Source of the DNA: Burkholderia sp. BCC1644
GTDB lineage: Bacteria; Pseudomonadota; Gammaproteobacteria; Burkholderiales; Burkholderiaceae
DNA: 64,000 bases
Direction: 5' to 3'
Assembly (NCBI RefSeq): GCF_902833225.1
Contig: NZ_CADFEI010000013.1
Coordinates: 1 to 64,000, forward strand
Shown: positions 7,974 through 16,331 of the stretch, one piece after another
How positions within the stretch are numbered: the stretch's first letter is position 1
Layout of the letters: every line of letters starts with the position of its first letter
The notes under the pieces: model-generated
The model's input: only the letters and a program-made list of their open reading frames with translations
Database searches by the model: none
Told to the model about the DNA's origin: nothing
Position numbers and translations under genes: made by a program

Positions 7974-9140
7974 TCAATAAGACTTCGGCAACCCGAGCTT
8001 GCGCTCGGCAATGTTCGACAGAATGAGTTGCGGAGTGACAGGGGCAATGTAGCCGATCCACGCCTCGCGCATGAACCGCTCGACGTGATACTCCTTCGCA
8101 TAACCGAAGCCGCCATGCGTGAGGATCGACGTCTGGCACGCATTCATGCACGCCTCGGACGCCAGCAGCTTCGCCGCGTTCGCCTCCGAGCCGCACGGTT
8201 GCCCCCGGTCGTACAGGTCGGCCGCTGCGAAGATCATGTGGTTCGCGGCTTCCAGCTCAGCCCAGTTGCGCGCGAGCGGATGCTGCACGCCCTGGTTTTG
8301 CCCGATCGGGCGGCCGAACACGACGCGCTCCTTCGCATATTGCGTCGCCAGGTTGAGCACCGCGCGGCCGATGCCGACCTGCTCGACGGCCACCAGCACG
8401 CGCTCGGCGTTCATCCCGTGGAAGATGTAGCTCAGGCCCTTGCCTTCCTCGCCGATCAGTTCGTCCTTCGACACCGGCAGGTCGTCGATGAACAGCTCGT
8501 TGGTGTCGACCGCCGCGCGGCCGAGCTTGTCGATCTCGCGGATGTCGACATACTTGCGATCGAGCTTCGTATAGAACAGGCTCAGCCCCTCGCTGTGCTT
8601 CTTCACTTCCTCGATCGGCGTGGTGCGCGCGAGGATCAGCATGTGGTCGGCCACCTGCGCGGTCGAGATGAAGACCTTCTTGCCCGAGATCAGGTAATTG
8701 CCGTCAGGCTGCTTCTTCGCGACCACCTTGAGTTTCGTGGTGTCGAGGCCCGTGTCCGGCTCGGTCACCGCGAAACAGGCCTTGTGTTCGCCGCGCGCGA
8801 ACGGCGGCAGCCACGCCTTCTTCTGCGCTTCCGTGCCGAAATGCACGACCGGCTGCAGCCCGAAGATGTTCATGTGGATGGTCGACGCCGCCGCCTGCCC
8901 GCCGCATTCGGCGACCGTGCGCATGAACAGCGCCGCTTCCGTCACGCCGAGGTTCGCGCCGCCCACGTCTTCCGGCATGCAGATGCCGAGCCAGCCGCCG
9001 CTCGCGACGGCCGTGAAGAACTCGTGCGGGAATTCGTGATTCTTGTCCTTGTTGCGCCAGTACTCGAGCGGAAAGTCCGCGCAGATCTTCTGCGCGGCAT
9101 CGACGATCGCGACCTGGTCGGGGCTCAGTTGGTAGTCCAT
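7974..9140 (-). CDS. Acyl-CoA dehydrogenase (operon copy)
   Basis: 388 residues with AVTEPDTGLDTTKL and LTHGGFGYAKEYHVER motifs. As in the copy at 782, the medium-chain-type C-terminal glutamate is missing (WIGYIAPVT), while GMNAER offers the glutamate used by isovaleryl-type enzymes. The two copies are paralogues with the same PRSY/PKSY-type tail. The ATG at 9140 is preceded by CAGGAGA. It is flanked by MaoC hydratase upstream and a CoA-transferase downstream, so oxidation of a branched C4-C6 acyl-CoA, for example methylsuccinyl-CoA, is plausible (inference). Confidence 0.93.
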   Translation of the reverse strand: MDYQLSPDQVAIVDAAQKICADFPLEYWRNKDKNHEFPHEFFTAVASGGWLGICMPEDVGGANLGVTEAALFMRTVAECGGQAAASTIHMNIFGLQPVVHFGTEAQKKAWLPPFARGEHKACFAVTEPDTGLDTTKLKVVAKKQPDGNYLISGKKVFISTAQVADHMLILARTTPIEEVKKHSEGLSLFYTKLDRKYVDIREIDKLGRAAVDTNELFIDDLPVSKDELIGEEGKGLSYIFHGMNAERVLVAVEQVGIGRAVLNLATQYAKERVVFGRPIGQNQGVQHPLARNWAELEAANHMIFAAADLYDRGQPCGSEANAAKLLASEACMNACQTSILTHGGFGYAKEYHVERFMREAWIGYIAPVTPQLILSNIAERKLGLPKSY

Positions 9141-9165
9141 GTCAAATTCTCCTGCGGAAACGAGG

Positions 9166-9627
9166 TCAAGCCTGGCTGGCGGGGCGCAGCATCATCAGGC
9201 CCGTGCGCACGGCCGTGCACACGATCTCGTCGCGCTGGTTGCGGGCCACGTGCTTGAAGGTGACGATGCCCGAATCGGTGCGGCTCTTCGACAGGCGCGC
9301 CTCGACGATCTCGGTCTCGACGCGGATCGTGTCGCCGTGGAAAGTCGGCTTCGGGAACGCGATCTCGCCGAAGCCCAGATTACCGAGCGTCGTGCCGAGC
9401 GTCGTTTCGTACACGGTGATGCCGGCCACCAGCGCGAGCAGGAACATGCTGTTCACGAGGCGCTGGCCGTACATCGTGTTCTTGCTGTATTCGGCGTCGA
9501 TGTGCAGTGGCGCGCAGTTGTAGGTCATCGCCGAGAACAGCACGTTGTCGGTCTCGGTCACCGTGCGGCGGATCGCATGCTCGATCACCATGCCGGGCTT
9601 GAATTCTTCGAAGTAGAGGCCTGCCAT
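9166..9627 (-). CDS. MaoC-like hot-dog hydratase/dehydratase
   Basis: 153 residues, a single MaoC/hot-dog domain. HIDAEYSKNTMYGQRLVNSM corresponds to the hydratase segment with its Asp and downstream His/Gly region, and KPTFHGDTIRVE is the typical second half. It hydrates an enoyl-CoA. It sits between the CitE-like lyase and the acyl-CoA dehydrogenase; that order suggests mesaconyl-, itaconyl- or methylcrotonyl-CoA-like substrates feeding the lyase. The start at 9627 has CAGGAGAC eight bases upstream; the longer reading to 9738 overlaps the lyase and has no ribosome site. Confidence 0.9.
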   Translation of the reverse strand: MAGLYFEEFKPGMVIEHAIRRTVTETDNVLFSAMTYNCAPLHIDAEYSKNTMYGQRLVNSMFLLALVAGITVYETTLGTTLGNLGFGEIAFPKPTFHGDTIRVETEIVEARLSKSRTDSGIVTFKHVARNQRDEIVCTAVRTGLMMLRPASQA

Positions 9628-9658
9628 TTTGTGTCTCCTGACGTATTCGGGTGGGTAA

Positions 9659-10546
9659 TCAGCGGTTGAACGACTGCGCGAGCGCGATGATTTCGCGTGC
9701 CGTTTTCGCGTGGGCGATGTCGATGTGCTCGCCGTCATAGATGCACGACGCGCGGCCTTCCGCCTGGGCCTGGTCGAGTGCGTCGATCATCCCCTGGTAG
9801 AACGCGACTTCCTCTTCGGTGGGGCTGTAGGTGCGGTTGACGATCTCGACGTTCGACGGGTGCAGCACCAGCTCGCCGCTCATGCCGAGCTGGCGATCGT
9901 TCGCCGACGAGACCTTGAGCCCGTCGAGGTCGTGCACCTGCTGCCACACGCCGCCGATCGGCAGCTTGCCGGCGGCGCGCGCGGCCATCACGATGCGCGA
10001 CTTCAGGAACTGGGTTTCGCGGCCTTCGAGCGACCAGACGGTCTTCAGCGCGCGCGCCACGTCGGCGTTCTTCGCGGTCGCGCCGACGATCGCAGGCACC
10101 CGATCGTGCTGCGCGATTTCATACGCGAGTTGCAGCGAGCGGGCGGTTTCCAGCAGCGGAATCACCTTGGTGTGACCGACCTCGACGCCGGCGCGGTACT
10201 CGGCTTCGGCCAGCATCGACGACACGGTGTGGATGTCTTCCGGCCCGCACGGCTTCGAGATCACGATGCCCTCGACCACCGGGTTCACGATGGCCAGGAT
10301 GTCGTCGAAGTCGTACAGGTGCGCGCTGCGGTTGATGCGCACCCAGACGCGCTGTTTTTGCTCGGCCAGCCAGGCCAGCTTGGAGCGGACGATCTCGCGC
10401 GCCTCGACTTTCTGCGCCGGCGGCACGCTGTCCTCGAGGTCGAGGATCAGCGCATCGGCGCCGGACTGAATGGACTTCTCGATCCAGGTCGGCTTGTTGC
10501 CCGGAACGAAAAGGAAGGAACGGATCGGTTTCATCTGCGTCGTCAT
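9659..10546 (-). CDS. CitE-like (HpcH/HpaI family) C-C lyase
   Basis: 295 residues of the CitE/citramalyl-CoA lyase TIM-barrel family: IRSFLFVPGNKPTWIEKSI at the N-terminus, DALILDLEDSVPP (Mg-binding Asp/Glu region), and GVEVGHTKVIPLLETARS with the metal-ligand glutamate. It should cleave a 3-hydroxyacyl-CoA such as citramalyl-CoA, or a malyl-CoA. It is the first gene of the five-gene leftward operon. An operator-like dyad lies 52 bases upstream and the TetR gene begins further up. ATG 10546 gives MTTQMKPIRSF; the internal ATG at 10534 is also possible. Confidence 0.91.
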   Translation of the reverse strand: MTTQMKPIRSFLFVPGNKPTWIEKSIQSGADALILDLEDSVPPAQKVEAREIVRSKLAWLAEQKQRVWVRINRSAHLYDFDDILAIVNPVVEGIVISKPCGPEDIHTVSSMLAEAEYRAGVEVGHTKVIPLLETARSLQLAYEIAQHDRVPAIVGATAKNADVARALKTVWSLEGRETQFLKSRIVMAARAAGKLPIGGVWQQVHDLDGLKVSSANDRQLGMSGELVLHPSNVEIVNRTYSPTEEEVAFYQGMIDALDQAQAEGRASCIYDGEHIDIAHAKTAREIIALAQSFNR

Positions 10547-10597
10547 GACTGTCTCGGCCTGTTGTTGGGGGGCATCGGATACATGCGTCAGGTTTTA

Positions 10598-10617
10598 CCT
10601 AACAACTGGTAGTTAGT
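10598..10617. promoter_or_regulatory. Operator-like dyad O1 ahead of the lyase operon
   Basis: CTAAC-N8-GTTAG, read on the minus strand as ACTAACtaccAGTtGTTAGG. It is nearly identical to the dyad before tetR at 11408 except for four additional spacer bases. It lies between the lyase start (10546) and the tetR stop (10752), in a position to overlap the promoter. A further imperfect inverted repeat (GACTGTCTCGGC at 10547-10558 and GCCGAGACCGTC at 10631-10642) brackets it. Confidence 0.55.
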
Positions 10618-10751
10618 TTGATGCGCAAATGCCGAGACCGTCATTGGGGTTTATACCGAGACGCAGACGCTGTGGTGCAGTGGCGCGCACGCCGGTTCCG
10701 GGTTCGAGGGCGGCGCACGGTGGGGGTCGGCTGCGAGGCAGGGCGCGGCAA

Positions 10752-11399
10752 TCAGCGCGACGCCGGCCCTGCGCCGGAGAAGAACAGGGTGCAAAGCTGG
10801 TCGGCGACCCGCTCCAGCGAGCCCTTTTGCGGGTTGAACCACGACTGGATCGAGTTGATGCTGCCCAGGATGTGGATGCGCGCGAGGGGAATGTCCACGT
10901 CGTCGCGGAGCCTGCCTTCGGCACGCAGGTCTTCCAGCAACCCGTTCCAGAGCGTCTGGTGATGTTCGCGCCGCACGACCTGCCGTTCGCGGATCGTGTC
11001 GGGCAACTGGCCCAACAGCCGGCCGTGCGCGACCGCGAAATCGCCGTGCATGACGAGGCCGCGCATCTGCCCGAGTACCGCCGCACGGAACCGTTGCTCG
11101 GCGGTGGCGCCGGCGCCGAGTGCGCCCAGCTGCTCGTTCAGGTGATGGAGGATGTGCAAGGCACCTTGCTCCATCACCGCTTCGACGAGTTCTTCCTTCG
11201 ACGCGAAGTGGTAGTAGATGCTCGCGGCCTCGATGCCGGCCTGATCGGCAATGTTGCGCATCGTCGTGGCCGAATAGCCTTGCAGGCCGAACGTGCGGGC
11301 GGCAAAACGGATCAGCGATTCACGCGTCTCGCACGTACCGGCTGAATTCGATTTCGATCGTTTGGCCATTCCCCTGGTTGCCTGTACATGGTGAGTCAT
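10752..11399 (-). CDS. TetR-family transcriptional regulator
   Basis: 215 residues. The N-terminal TetR helix-turn-helix spans about 27-75 (LIRFAARTFGLQGYSATTMR, then GIEAASIYYHFASKEELV). The C-terminal half is ligand-binding and variable. It is immediately downstream of one dyad (11408-11423) and upstream of the lyase operon, which carries a matching dyad. It therefore most likely represses both itself and the operon, with an acyl-CoA or acid as inducer (inference). The start is uncertain: ATG 11399 or MAKRSK at 11369; neither has a strong ribosome site. Confidence 0.9.
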   Translation of the reverse strand: MTHHVQATRGMAKRSKSNSAGTCETRESLIRFAARTFGLQGYSATTMRNIADQAGIEAASIYYHFASKEELVEAVMEQGALHILHHLNEQLGALGAGATAEQRFRAAVLGQMRGLVMHGDFAVAHGRLLGQLPDTIRERQVVRREHHQTLWNGLLEDLRAEGRLRDDVDIPLARIHILGSINSIQSWFNPQKGSLERVADQLCTLFFSGAGPASR

Positions 11400-11407
11400 G
11401 CCGACAT

Positions 11408-11423
11408 ACTAACAGTAGTTAGG
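11408..11423. promoter_or_regulatory. Operator-like dyad O2 ahead of tetR
   Basis: ACTAAC-AGTA-GTTAGG: CTAAC and GTTAG half sites separated by 4 bases, 9 bases upstream of the tetR ATG. It shares AGTxGTTAGGT with O1 (10598-10617). The position suits autorepression. Confidence 0.5.
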
Positions 11424-11548
11424 TTGGTGCCAGGGGAATCGGAATGCGCGAACGGATCGCCGCGCGAAGCAGGCGATCCGTTCGTTGTCCGTCCGGTCGG
11501 CACGGTGCGCGGTTGCGCGCACCGGCCGTGTACCGGTCGTGGTTCGCG

Positions 11549-12463
11549 TTACAGCGCGCCCTTGAAGAACGGCGCGAGCACGGAGACTGCTTCATCGACG
11601 TATTGCGGGACGTCGTACAGCGACATGTGGTTCGCGCCTTCGACCACATGGAAACGCTTGTCGGCGCTGGCGGCACGTGCGAACAGGTCGTCGCTCATCC
11701 ACTTGCTGCCCGCGACGCTGCCGGCCACGATCTGCAGCGGCTGCGTGAGGAACGCTTCGGCCTTGTTATACGCGTCGTACGTGATGATCTGGTTGAGGCT
11801 GCGGGCGGTCATGAAGCCGGGCGCGTTCGGGTGTTCGCAGCGCGGCGTATGGTAGTACTCCCATGCTTCTTCCAGTTCCTTGTTCGGTGCATCTTCCTTG
11901 CGCATCGGCGCGAGCGGCAGCGTGGCCAGTTGCGCGCCCGACGCATCGCTGGTGCGTGCCTGCGAACCGTGCGCGATGTACGGGATCGCATCGGCGTCCT
12001 TCACGTTGTTGTCCCAGCCGTTGCGGAACATCGAACCGATGTTGACCGCGCTGACCGTGCCGAGGGCCTTGATGCGCCGGTCGTTGATGGCCGCGTTGGC
12101 CGCGTAGCCGCCGCCCGCACAGATCCCCATCGCGCCGATCCGCTCGACGTCGACGTACGGCAGCGTGGTCAGGTAGTCGACCACCGCGCTGACGTCTTCC
12201 GTGCGGATATACGGGTTTTCGAGCTGGCGCGGTTCGCCGGTGCTTTCGCCTTGATACGACGCGTCGAACGCGATCGCGACGAGACCGTTCTCGGCCAGTT
12301 TCTGCGCGTACAGGCCGGCCGTCTGTTCCTTCACGCCGCCGCCCGGATGCGCGACGACGACGGCCGGGTACTTCGCGTTCGAATCGAAACCGGCGGGAAC
12401 GTGGATCACGGCGGCAATCGTGACGCCCTGGCCGTTCAGGTTCTTGAAGTTGACTTTCTGCAT
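11549..12463 (-). CDS. Alpha/beta hydrolase (dienelactone hydrolase-like), copy A
   Basis: 304 residues. PAVVVAHPGGGVKEQTAG is the oxyanion strand-loop, GAMGICAGGGYAAN is the nucleophile elbow, and VEGANHMSLYD carries the catalytic His. The elbow holds Cys rather than Ser, as in dienelactone hydrolase. The substrate is unknown. It is paralogous to the protein at 16434-17369 (same KEQTAG, LPYVD.xRIGA and SxYD landmarks). ATG 12463 follows TGGAGTTACC. It diverges from the Old Yellow Enzyme gene over a 378-base region. Confidence 0.88.
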   Translation of the reverse strand: MQKVNFKNLNGQGVTIAAVIHVPAGFDSNAKYPAVVVAHPGGGVKEQTAGLYAQKLAENGLVAIAFDASYQGESTGEPRQLENPYIRTEDVSAVVDYLTTLPYVDVERIGAMGICAGGGYAANAAINDRRIKALGTVSAVNIGSMFRNGWDNNVKDADAIPYIAHGSQARTSDASGAQLATLPLAPMRKEDAPNKELEEAWEYYHTPRCEHPNAPGFMTARSLNQIITYDAYNKAEAFLTQPLQIVAGSVAGSKWMSDDLFARAASADKRFHVVEGANHMSLYDVPQYVDEAVSVLAPFFKGAL

Positions 12464-12841
12464 GATGGGTAACTCCAGTGGTGGGTGGCAACGAGGTGAT
12501 GTGATGCCATGGTAGGCAAGAAATTGATTCGGATATATGGGCTAAAACAGACTTCAGTGTTAAGCCTGACTTTACAGAATCTGAGGCACACGCTTCGCCA
12601 CGATGCGTTGCCCAAGGCCGCGATTGTTAAGGCTGGCATACGACTGATGTCAGATTTGCGCGCTTGAGTAATGCCAATCGGCCCCTACGATAGGAGGGTC
12701 CGCCGCACCACCGGCCCGGGCCGCGTGTCGCGAGTCCAGCGTCGGTGAGGCGAGCGCCACATCACCGCGGCGTCGAGCCGCACGTTCCACTCCATGCCGC
12801 ACCGTGAACGCACCGCGTGCGGCAGCCAATCAGGGATTCCC
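12464..12841. other. Divergent intergenic region, hydrolase A / Old Yellow Enzyme
   Basis: 378 bases with no convincing gene. The first 180 bases are AT-rich for this genome and probably hold both promoters. GGCTAAAACA and GTGTTAAGCC (12540-12565) form an imperfect dyad that could be an operator. AATCAGGGATTCCC just before 12842 supplies the ribosome site of the flavoenzyme gene. Confidence 0.5.
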
Positions 12842-13996
12842 ATGACTCAAGCATTTCAGACGCTGTTCCAGCCGCTCACGTTTCCGAACGGCGTCACGTT
12901 CCGCAACCGCGTGCTGATGGCGCCGATGACGACCTGGTCGTCGCATCCGGACGGCACGATTTCCGATCAGGAACTCGCGTATTACCGCCGCCGCGCGAAC
13001 GGCGTCGGCGCGGTGCTGACCGGCTGTACGCACGTGACGGAAAACGGCATCGGCTTCACCGACGAATTCGCGGCGCACGACGATCGTTACGTGCCGAGCC
13101 TGCGCAAGCTGGCGGACGCCGCGAAAAGCGGCGGGGCGCCCGCGATCCTTCAGATCTTTCACGCGGGCAACAAGGCCGTGCCGACGCTCGTGCCGGATGG
13201 CGTGCTCGTCAGCGCGAGCGCGATGAAGGCGCCGCCGGGGCCGTTCAACAGCGGCGAGCTCGAGAGTCGCGCGCTGACCCACGACGAAATCGGCGAGATG
13301 ATCCGCGCGTTCGGCGAAACCACGCGACGTGCGATCGAAGCCGGTTTCGACGGCGTCGAACTGCACGGCGCGCACGGCTTCCTGATCCAGAATTTCTTCT
13401 CGCCGCGCTTCAATCAGCGCACCGATGCATGGGGCGGCTCGCTCGAGAACCGGATGCGTTTCCCGCTTGCGCTGGTTGCCGAACTCAAGCGCGTGATCGC
13501 GCTGCATGCGGATCGTCCGTTCGTGCTCGGTTACCGAATCTCGCCGGAAGAGCCCGATGCGGACGGGCTGCGCATCGACGATGCGCTGACGCTGGTCGAT
13601 CGCCTGATCGTCGCGGGCATCGACTACATCCACGTGTCGCTGACGGACCTGCTGAATGCGAAACCGCTCGATGCGAGCGACGAGCGCCGCACGATCGAGC
13701 GCGTCGCCGCCATCGTGCAGGGCCGCGTGCCGCTGATGGCGGCCGGCACGATCAGGACGCCCGAGCAGGCGGAAGCCGCGCTTGCGCTGGGCGTGTCGGT
13801 GGTGGCGGTGGGCAAGGGGCTCGTGATGAACCCCGGCTGGGTCGAGCATGCGCAGCGAGGCGACGCTGCCGCGATCAATACGCAGTTGAATCCGTCCGAT
13901 GTGCCGCAGCTCGGGATTCCCGACAAGCTGTGGGGTGTCATCGACGCGACGACCGGCTGGTTCCCGGTGCAGCGCGACACGCGTTCGGCCGCCTGA
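12842..13996 (+). CDS. NADH:flavin oxidoreductase, Old Yellow Enzyme family
   Basis: 384 residues, a one-domain FMN barrel of the YqjM-like branch. LMAPMTTW is near the N-terminus; LQIFHAGNKA corresponds to the substrate-binding His region; GVELHGAHGFLIQNFFSPRF and WGGSLENRMRF are strong family signatures. It reduces the C=C of an enone or similar activated alkene with NAD(P)H. The start is ATG 12842 with CAGGGA upstream; the ORF extension to 12794 is not homologous. It is divergent from hydrolase A, and a strong hairpin follows the stop. A role in cyclic enone or terpenoid degradation with the neighbouring SDRs is inferred. Confidence 0.93.
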   Translation: MTQAFQTLFQPLTFPNGVTFRNRVLMAPMTTWSSHPDGTISDQELAYYRRRANGVGAVLTGCTHVTENGIGFTDEFAAHDDRYVPSLRKLADAAKSGGAPAILQIFHAGNKAVPTLVPDGVLVSASAMKAPPGPFNSGELESRALTHDEIGEMIRAFGETTRRAIEAGFDGVELHGAHGFLIQNFFSPRFNQRTDAWGGSLENRMRFPLALVAELKRVIALHADRPFVLGYRISPEEPDADGLRIDDALTLVDRLIVAGIDYIHVSLTDLLNAKPLDASDERRTIERVAAIVQGRVPLMAAGTIRTPEQAEAALALGVSVVAVGKGLVMNPGWVEHAQRGDAAAINTQLNPSDVPQLGIPDKLWGVIDATTGWFPVQRDTRSAA

Positions 13997-14002
13997 AGCA
14001 GC

Positions 14003-14036
14003 GATGCCGCCGGCGGGGTAACCCGGCGGCGGCATC
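14003..14036. terminator. Strong stem-loop between convergent genes
   Basis: GATGCCGCCGGCGGG pairs with CCCGGCGGCGGCATC (14 of 15 positions) around a 4-base loop, 7 bases after the flavoenzyme stop and 23 bases before the end of the convergent SDR gene. It is a likely two-way terminator although no T-run follows. Confidence 0.65.
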
Positions 14037-14058
14037 GGTCGCGGCGCGGCCGCAGCGC

Positions 14059-14793
14059 CTACAGCGTGAGCTGCAGGCTAGGGCGAATCTCGAGTTCATT
14101 GACGAGCACGCCCGGCGGTTGCGCGAAGCTGTACACCAGCGCGCGGGCGACGTCGTCGGGCAGCAACGCGCCGATCGCGTCGCGACGCTCGCGCATCGCT
14201 TCGGCCGGGACGTTGTGCCCCCATTCGGTATGCACGGCGCCGGGGTAGAGCAGCGACACGCGGATGCCGTCGCCGGCCAGTTCCTGCCGCAAGCCTTCGC
14301 AAAAGCCGCCGACCGCGAACTTGGTCGCGCAGTACACGGCCCAGTTCGGTGCCCCCGTCTTGCCGCCGACGCTGGACACGGTAGAAATCATCGCGCCCGC
14401 GCGCCCCTTCATCAACGGAATGGCCGCGTGCGTGCAATGCAGCATGCCGTACAGGTTCGCGTCGATTTGCGTACGCCATTCATCGGGCCGGCTGTGTTCG
14501 AACGCACCGGCGATGCCCATGCCCGCGTTGTTGAACAACAGATCGAGCCCGCCGAAGTGCGCACGCACGGTGTCGAACAGCGCGGCGACCTGGGCGGCGT
14601 CGGAGACGTCCGCCGCCACGGCAAGCGCCGCATCGCCCAGCTCGGCGGCGAGCGTGTCGATCCGTTCCTTCCGGCGCGCGGTCAGGACGACCTTCATGCC
14701 TTCGGCGACCAGCAGGCGCGCGGCCGCTTCGCCGATGCCGCTCGACGCACCGGTAATCACGGCGATCTTGCCGTTCAGCTCCTGCAACTTCAT
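14059..14793 (-). CDS. Short-chain dehydrogenase/reductase
   Basis: 244 residues, classical SDR. TGASSGIGEAA is the nucleotide loop, LFNNAGMG follows, the catalytic Ser is in STVSSVGG and the YxxxK motif is YCATK. It oxidises an alcohol or reduces a ketone with NAD(P)(H). ATG 14793 has AAGAGGT 7 bases upstream; a GTG at 14802 in the same frame would lie on that ribosome site. It is the third gene of the leftward SDR - NmrA-like - SDR operon, with 12 bases to the preceding stop. Confidence 0.91.
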   Translation of the reverse strand: MKLQELNGKIAVITGASSGIGEAAARLLVAEGMKVVLTARRKERIDTLAAELGDAALAVAADVSDAAQVAALFDTVRAHFGGLDLLFNNAGMGIAGAFEHSRPDEWRTQIDANLYGMLHCTHAAIPLMKGRAGAMISTVSSVGGKTGAPNWAVYCATKFAVGGFCEGLRQELAGDGIRVSLLYPGAVHTEWGHNVPAEAMRERRDAIGALLPDDVARALVYSFAQPPGVLVNELEIRPSLQLTL

Positions 14794-14805
14794 CCGTGTC
14801 ACCTC

Positions 14806-15441
14806 TTACATGAAGTACGGCTTGTCGCCGTCGCTGCCGGGCTGGTTGACGCCGAGGTTCTCGCCCACGTGCAACTCGGGCGCAGCGACGATCCGCACGA
14901 TCAGGTCGCCCACGCTCTTGCGCGACACCACGGTGCCCTTGAACGGTTCGTTCCTGCCCGTGAGTTCGTAGTCGACTTCATCTTCGTCCGTCAGCCAGGC
15001 CGGGCGCAGGATCGTGTACTGCAGGCCGGACGCCTCGATCGCGTCGGCCGAGCGGCGGTAGGGCTTGAGGTCTTCGCCGATGATCGCGTTGTTCCAGTCG
15101 CCGAACTTGCCGGGCACTTCGTCGTAGATGCCGAGCGAGAGCACGAAGACGAGGCGCTTGACGCCCGCCGCCTGCATCGCCGCGATCACGCTCGCCGCCT
15201 GCGTGTCGAGGTTCGCGCCGGCAAGGTTCGCGTAGACGATGTCCTGCCCTTGCACCGTATTCAGCAACAGCGCCCGGTCGAGCACGTCGCCGGTCACGAC
15301 CCGCGCGTTCGCCGGCGTATCGCCGAGATTCCTGGGATTGCGCACCAGCAAGGTTTGACGGACATTCCTGTCGGCCGCGAGTGCGTCGATCACCCAGCGG
15401 GCGATCTGGCCGTTTGCGCCCAGAATGAGGACGTGCTTCAC
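14806..15441 (-). CDS. NAD(P)-binding NmrA-like atypical SDR
   Basis: 211 residues. The N-terminal VLILGANGQIARWVIDALA is a Rossmann GxxGxxA loop of the NAD(P)H-binding/NmrA-like type. There is no clear YxxxK motif, so it may be an atypical SDR reductase or a redox sensor. The start is GTG at 15441 with AAAGGAG 8 bases upstream; no ATG fits. It is the middle gene of the three-gene operon. Confidence 0.85.
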   Translation of the reverse strand: MKHVLILGANGQIARWVIDALAADRNVRQTLLVRNPRNLGDTPANARVVTGDVLDRALLLNTVQGQDIVYANLAGANLDTQAASVIAAMQAAGVKRLVFVLSLGIYDEVPGKFGDWNNAIIGEDLKPYRRSADAIEASGLQYTILRPAWLTDEDEVDYELTGRNEPFKGTVVSRKSVGDLIVRIVAAPELHVGENLGVNQPGSDGDKPYFM

Positions 15442-15538
15442 GAGATGACTCCTTTTACGATGATTGCGATGGGTCGGCCGGCATGCGGGCCGGCGCGCAC
15501 GCGGCGCGCCCGATCTCCCGGCACGCCGGCCGAGCCCG

Positions 15539-16312
15539 TCATGCGCCGATATAGGCGCCGTTGTCGACCACCAGCACGCGGCCGGTCACGGCCCGGCTCA
15601 GGTCGCTGGCGAAATAGAGGATCGCGTTGGCCTGGTCGTCCGGCTGGGTGAAGGGCAGGTCCTGGTTCGCGTACTTGCCCGCGTATTCGACCATCGTCGT
15701 GCCGCCCGGCAGTTCGCCTGCCGCCCAAGCCTGGGCCATCGGCGTGTCCGTATTGCCGGGCGCCACCGCGTTGCAGCGGATGCCGGTGCCCGAGAAGCGC
15801 ACGGCGATGTTGGTCGTCATCGTGTTCACCGCGCCCTTGGTCGACGTGTAGGCCACGCCGCCGACCGGCAACGAGCCGTTGATCGACGTGACGTTCACGA
15901 TCACGCCTTCGTTGCGCGGCAGATAGTGCTGGATCGCTTCGCGGCAGAAGCGGAACACGCCCGCGTAGTTGACCTGCACGACCTGGTCGAAGTGCTCGTC
16001 CGAGCACTCCTCGATGGAAACCATGTCGCCATAACCGGCGTTGTTGACCAGGATGTCGACCTGGCCGAAGGCGTCGATGGCCTGCGCGAAGACCGTCTTC
16101 GGCGCGCTCGGGTCGGCCGAGTCGGCCAGCACGCCGATGGCCTTGCCGCCCGCCGCGACGATGCCGTTCACGGCCGCGTCCAGGTCGGCCTGCTTGCGCG
16201 CGGTCAGCACGACATTGGCGCCTTCCTGCGCGAACAGTTGTGCAGTCGCGAGGCCGATACCCTTGCTGGCGCCGGTGATGATGGCGGTCTTTCCGGAAAG
16301 CAGTGATTTCAT
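15539..16312 (-). CDS. Short-chain dehydrogenase/reductase (operon first gene)
   Basis: 257 residues, classical SDR: TGASKGIGLATA, NNAGYG, Ser in NVTSINGS, YTSTK active-site motif, and the C-terminal LYFASDLSRAVTGRVLVVDN typical of FabG-like enzymes. ATG 16312 has only a weak ribosome site. A rho-independent terminator belonging to the upstream gene ends 20 bases before this start, so the operon either has a promoter overlapping that hairpin or depends on readthrough. Confidence 0.91.
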   Translation of the reverse strand: MKSLLSGKTAIITGASKGIGLATAQLFAQEGANVVLTARKQADLDAAVNGIVAAGGKAIGVLADSADPSAPKTVFAQAIDAFGQVDILVNNAGYGDMVSIEECSDEHFDQVVQVNYAGVFRFCREAIQHYLPRNEGVIVNVTSINGSLPVGGVAYTSTKGAVNTMTTNIAVRFSGTGIRCNAVAPGNTDTPMAQAWAAGELPGGTTMVEYAGKYANQDLPFTQPDDQANAILYFASDLSRAVTGRVLVVDNGAYIGA

Positions 16313-16331
16313 GGGAAATGATTTCGTATGG

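Noticed and set aside
5434..8196. 920-codon minus-strand frame joining two CoA-transferases
   Set aside because: The upstream half is a shadow of the class III CoA-transferase at 6603-7841, which is in another frame; the real gene starts at 6600.
12817..15651. 944-codon plus-strand open frame
   Set aside because: GC-driven antisense/alternate frame across the Old Yellow Enzyme, SDR and NmrA-like genes, all of which have clear homology in other frames.
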